A stretch of 8,837 nt of DNA from Bacteroidales bacterium (GTDB lineage Bacteria > Bacteroidota > Bacteroidia > Bacteroidales > ML635J-15), in contig JAGOEF010000057.1 of NCBI GenBank assembly GCA_017997855.1, forward strand, positions 1-8,837, written 5' to 3'. Under the pieces are notes generated by a model. That model searched no databases. It saw only the letters and a program-made list of their open reading frames with translations, and was not told where the DNA came from. Made by a program: the position numbers and the translations under genes. Below, one piece after another: positions 6,796-8,837 of this stretch (the stretch's first letter is position 1; each line of letters starts with the position of its first letter).

Positions 6796-7587
6796 TTAGT
6801 TTGTGTATTTAACAGCTTGACTATAAATCTTTTCTGCTTCTTTTACGTACCGGCTTTCGGGAAAACGATCAATAAAAGCATGATAGTATTCAACAGTATC
6901 TTTAAAACGTTGTTTTTTCTTTTCATTTACGCTATTTTGCGCAAGTAAAAACGCTGATTTCACCATATAAAACATTGCATGTTCCCGGTAATGTGTATCA
7001 GGATAATCAATCAAAACATTTTTTAATGCAGTGATAGCGGCTTTGTAGTCACCAATATCGAAATACATCTTGGCATTGTTATAAGCTTTGGTTTCCATTC
7101 TGAGATACAGATTGTCAACCAGAATGTTTACAGTATCCTGAAGGCTTGATCCGGGATATCGGTCAAGAAATAATTGCAATTCCTGAATCCCTCTCAGGGT
7201 ATAGGTCTGATCGAGCGAAGAATTGGGAGCCAGCAGGTAGAAGCAGTAAGCAGCCATATAATCACATTCTTCTGCCTTGGTGCTGACCGGAAACATTTCG
7301 GAAAAGGTTTTAAAATAATAGGCTGCAAGGCTGTACTCTTCGTTACCGAAATAACATTTGGCCTGCATATAATGTATCTCTTCGGCTTCAGCCCTGCCAC
7401 GATACACACTGCCCAATTCATCAAGCAGGGTGCTGCTGCGGTAATAATCGCCTTTTTCGTAATATTCACGGGCTTTGTTGTACTTCAGTTCGTAGTTGTC
7501 TGATTTTAGTAATTTCTGATATTCAGAACACGAGAACAGCAGAAATAAAACTGCTGACAATACTATATATATACCCGTTTTTTTCAT
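6796..7587 (-). CDS. bamD: Outer-membrane assembly lipoprotein BamD
   Basis: BamD is the essential TPR lipoprotein of the BAM complex, held on the periplasmic face of the outer membrane, where it helps BamA fold beta-barrel proteins. Product of 263 residues (E. coli about 245). Residues 1-19 are a lipoprotein signal with lipobox LFSC and the acylated Cys20. The mature part opens SEYQKLLKSDNYELKYNKA, typical of Bacteroidota BamD, then has about five TPR-like helical pairs: AREYYEKGDYYRSSTLLDEL, the KCYFGNEEYSLAAYYFKTF pair with FP turns, GIQELQLFLDRYPGS, YFDIGDYKAAITALKNVL with DYPDTHYREHA, and YYHAFIDRFPESRYVKEAEK. The start ATG is fixed by the signal peptide and lies only 7 nt after a perfect -7 element. 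First gene of the five-gene operon. The family is secure, although paralogous TPR lipoproteins exist. Confidence 0.92.
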   Translation of the reverse strand: MKKTGIYIVLSAVLFLLFSCSEYQKLLKSDNYELKYNKAREYYEKGDYYRSSTLLDELGSVYRGRAEAEEIHYMQAKCYFGNEEYSLAAYYFKTFSEMFPVSTKAEECDYMAAYCFYLLAPNSSLDQTYTLRGIQELQLFLDRYPGSSLQDTVNILVDNLYLRMETKAYNNAKMYFDIGDYKAAITALKNVLIDYPDTHYREHAMFYMVKSAFLLAQNSVNEKKKQRFKDTVEYYHAFIDRFPESRYVKEAEKIYSQAVKYTN

Positions 7588-7594
7588 TTCGCTG

Positions 7595-7602
7595 CAAAGA
7601 TA
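7595..7602 (-). promoter_or_regulatory. Promoter (-7 element) of the bamD-rpoZ-coaBC-DUF4835-recN operon
   Basis: The minus strand reads TATCTTTG, an exact TAnnTTTG match, then CAGCGAA and the bamD ATG at 7587. If the motif spans about -11 to -4, transcription starts near 7591 and the leader is only about 4 nt. A TTTTT run near 7621-7625 stands at the -33 position in place of TTTG; it is part of the AAAAAGCTTTTT palindrome (7621-7632) and may act as a bent or UP-like tract. No Shine-Dalgarno sequence fits in so short a leader. Confidence 0.55.
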
Positions 7603-7680
7603 AACTTTAATACGTAACTTAAAAAGCTTTTTTTTATTGCAGATAATGTTGTACTGAGCAAATCAGGGCAGGAAAAATAA

Positions 7681-7711
7681 AGGTTACAGTCTGACTTTCA
7701 GACTGTAACCT
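7681..7711 (-). terminator. Rho-independent terminator of the alpha-2-macroglobulin gene
   Basis: A perfect 14-bp inverted repeat (arms 7681-7694 and 7698-7711) encloses a 3-nt loop. It starts 8 nt after the TAA at 7720-7722. On the minus strand the stem is followed by TTATTTTTCC, a T-rich tail. It separates the macroglobulin gene from the bamD operon promoter. The plus-strand side is also followed by AATTATTTTTATTC, so it could work in both directions, though no plus-strand gene ends here. Confidence 0.85.
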
Positions 7712-7719
7712 AATTATTT

Positions 7720-8837
7720 TTATTCAACCTTTACCCGAATTCCCTGACTGTGGCTCGAAAATTCAGGGGCATACATGCACTGCATGCTGGTTATCCCATT
7801 ACTGAATTCACCTTTTTGAGAAACTACCAGCGGATATTCAAAAACATAGGTACCTTTGTTGAGGTAAGAAATAAAGAAGTTCATCGAAGCATCGCGGATG
7901 CTTTGATAATATCCCAGACCACCTGAATAACGATAGCCTGAAAATACCGATTCCGGCTCGAAACATGCAGCGCGCATATCTTTCAGATGTACATACTGCA
8001 TATCGCGGTCAACCCTGATTTCGATGCGTACAATAACCCTGTCTCCTACTTTCAGTGTTGCTTTTTCCGAAACGGGTGCCATAACCGTTTTACCATCCTT
8101 GCGTTGTTCCACAAAGAGTAATTTGTTTATTTTCAACGGAGTTTCTTCGAAGCCTGTTATTTTGTCCAGCTGCTCAAAATACTGCCAGTACACTGCGCCC
8201 CAGGCAATACCTTTTCCAGCCTTACGCACGGTGATGTCGCCCATTTTGGGTTTTATCTCAGCCCCTGTCCACGACATCGAGAAGTAGCCGGTACCGGCTT
8301 CCGGTTTCAGGTCTTTCATACCGAATGGATTAATTTTAATATCACCCATGGTGATTTCAACCGGCTGGTCGTTGGCAAGCAGGGAAGTTCCCTTTAACAA
8401 CAGCGCATAAATGGCATCTGCGGTGGCTTTGGTCGTTTTCCAATCCTGTGTCTGTTTTTGTTTCAGCAGCCAGATTTGCATTTCTTCAACCGCGAGACTG
8501 TCGTGGCTAACTTCGTCGAAAGCTTCAATCATCAGTGATTGGGTTTCGATAGGTGCTTCATACCAGTAATAGCCTAAATTCGACTTCCAGTACATACCCA
8601 TTTCTTCGCTTTGTAAGGCATTTTCTTTCAACGATGCGATGATGGCTTTAGCCGTGGACATCCGGTCGTACCGATTCAGCGATAAGGCGAGCATGCCCTG
8701 CATGTATCGGCTGTTTTGTAACCAGTACTTTTCGCCCTGACCCAAATAATATTCAAATGCATCGCGGGTACCGTTGTCGATAGGATAGCGGTTTATGAAG
8801 AAACTTCTTACGTACAGGTAATGTATCTGTGTGTACC
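7720..8837 (-). CDS. Alpha-2-macroglobulin family protein, C-terminal part (5' end outside window)
   Basis: The reading frame is open from the right edge, so only the last 371 residues of what is normally a protein of more than 1,500 residues are seen. The first in-window residues read TQIHYLYVRSFF. Bacterial alpha-2-macroglobulins are periplasmic or membrane-attached protease traps thought to protect the envelope. Seen: the end of the helical alpha-toroid domain (repeats such as NSRYMQGMLALSLNRY, then WKTTKATADAIYALLLKG near residues 125-145), a linker, and the C-terminal receptor-binding-like beta domain with LKVGDRVIVRIEIRVDRDM, YVHLKDMRAACFEPES, YSGGLGYYQSIRDASMNFFI and the terminal APEFSSHSQGIRVKVE. 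Any thioester CxEQ motif and the bait region would lie beyond the window. A TTG at 8743-8745 lies in this frame but is interior, not a start. It ends in the strong hairpin terminator at 7681-7711. No secretion tail is visible. Confidence 0.9.
   Translation of the reverse strand, partial: YTQIHYLYVRSFFINRYPIDNGTRDAFEYYLGQGEKYWLQNSRYMQGMLALSLNRYDRMSTAKAIIASLKENALQSEEMGMYWKSNLGYYWYEAPIETQSLMIEAFDEVSHDSLAVEEMQIWLLKQKQTQDWKTTKATADAIYALLLKGTSLLANDQPVEITMGDIKINPFGMKDLKPEAGTGYFSMSWTGAEIKPKMGDITVRKAGKGIAWGAVYWQYFEQLDKITGFEETPLKINKLLFVEQRKDGKTVMAPVSEKATLKVGDRVIVRIEIRVDRDMQYVHLKDMRAACFEPESVFSGYRYSGGLGYYQSIRDASMNFFISYLNKGTYVFEYPLVVSQKGEFSNGITSMQCMYAPEFSSHSQGIRVKVE

Noticed and set aside
7174..7503. Overlapping frames on both strands inside bamD
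   Set aside because: BamD frame shows lipobox and TPR pattern throughout; the others lack any family features.
8024..8287. Plus-strand open frame inside the alpha-2-macroglobulin gene
   Set aside because: Antisense shadow of the receptor-binding-like domain.
1..8837. Signs of mobile elements, CRISPR arrays, tRNA/rRNA genes or a defence system
   Set aside because: None seen: no transposase or integrase motifs, no regularly spaced repeats, no cloverleaf-like segments, and nearly all bases are taken up by recognisable chromosomal genes.

Overview
The window looks like a piece of a Bacteroidota (Bacteroidetes) chromosome of moderate, slightly AT-rich composition. Four things point there: protein families largely restricted to the phylum (a DUF4835/PorD-type protein, an RPB6-like omega subunit, a bacterial alpha-2-macroglobulin C-terminus ending in an APEFSSHSQGIRVKVE-type tail); the gene order bamD-rpoZ-coaBC-DUF4835-recN, which I recall from this phylum; TAnnTTTG -7 promoter elements; and weak Shine-Dalgarno sites. 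All genes but one are on the minus strand.

Reading along the minus strand (right to left), the right edge holds the 3' part of a large alpha-2-macroglobulin family gene (7720-8837, its 5' end outside the window). It is closed by a perfect 14-bp hairpin terminator (7681-7711). A short promoter region follows (7588-7680) with an exact TATCTTTG element just upstream of bamD. Then comes a very tight operon: bamD (BAM lipoprotein), rpoZ (RNA polymerase omega), coaBC (pantothenate to 4'-phosphopantetheine), a DUF4835/PorD-type exported protein, and recN (SMC-like repair ATPase). Gaps are 8 nt or less, and the rpoZ stop overlaps the coaBC start in TAATG.

The only plus-strand gene (2076-2654) encodes a small outer-membrane beta-barrel with a signal peptide. 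It converges on recN, and the two stop codons lie in one TTATAA palindrome. Diverging from it on the minus strand is an unusual TAXI-type (TRAP transporter solute-binding) protein. It carries a lipoprotein signal, a C-terminal transmembrane helix and a charged cytoplasmic tail, with no TRAP permease beside it. Downstream of that, running off the left edge, is kdsA (KDO-8-phosphate synthase, for LPS).

Most of the window concerns the cell envelope: KDO synthesis, outer-membrane protein assembly, a probable secretion-related protein, an OM barrel and an A2M protease trap. Housekeeping genes are mixed in. I see no mobile element, CRISPR array, phage gene, tRNA or rRNA. The points most worth a second look are the membrane-anchored orphan TAXI protein, the non-canonical CoaC active site (Asn to Asp and Cys to Ser at the motif positions), the nearly leaderless bamD promoter, and the placement of the DUF4835 protein in a bamD operon.
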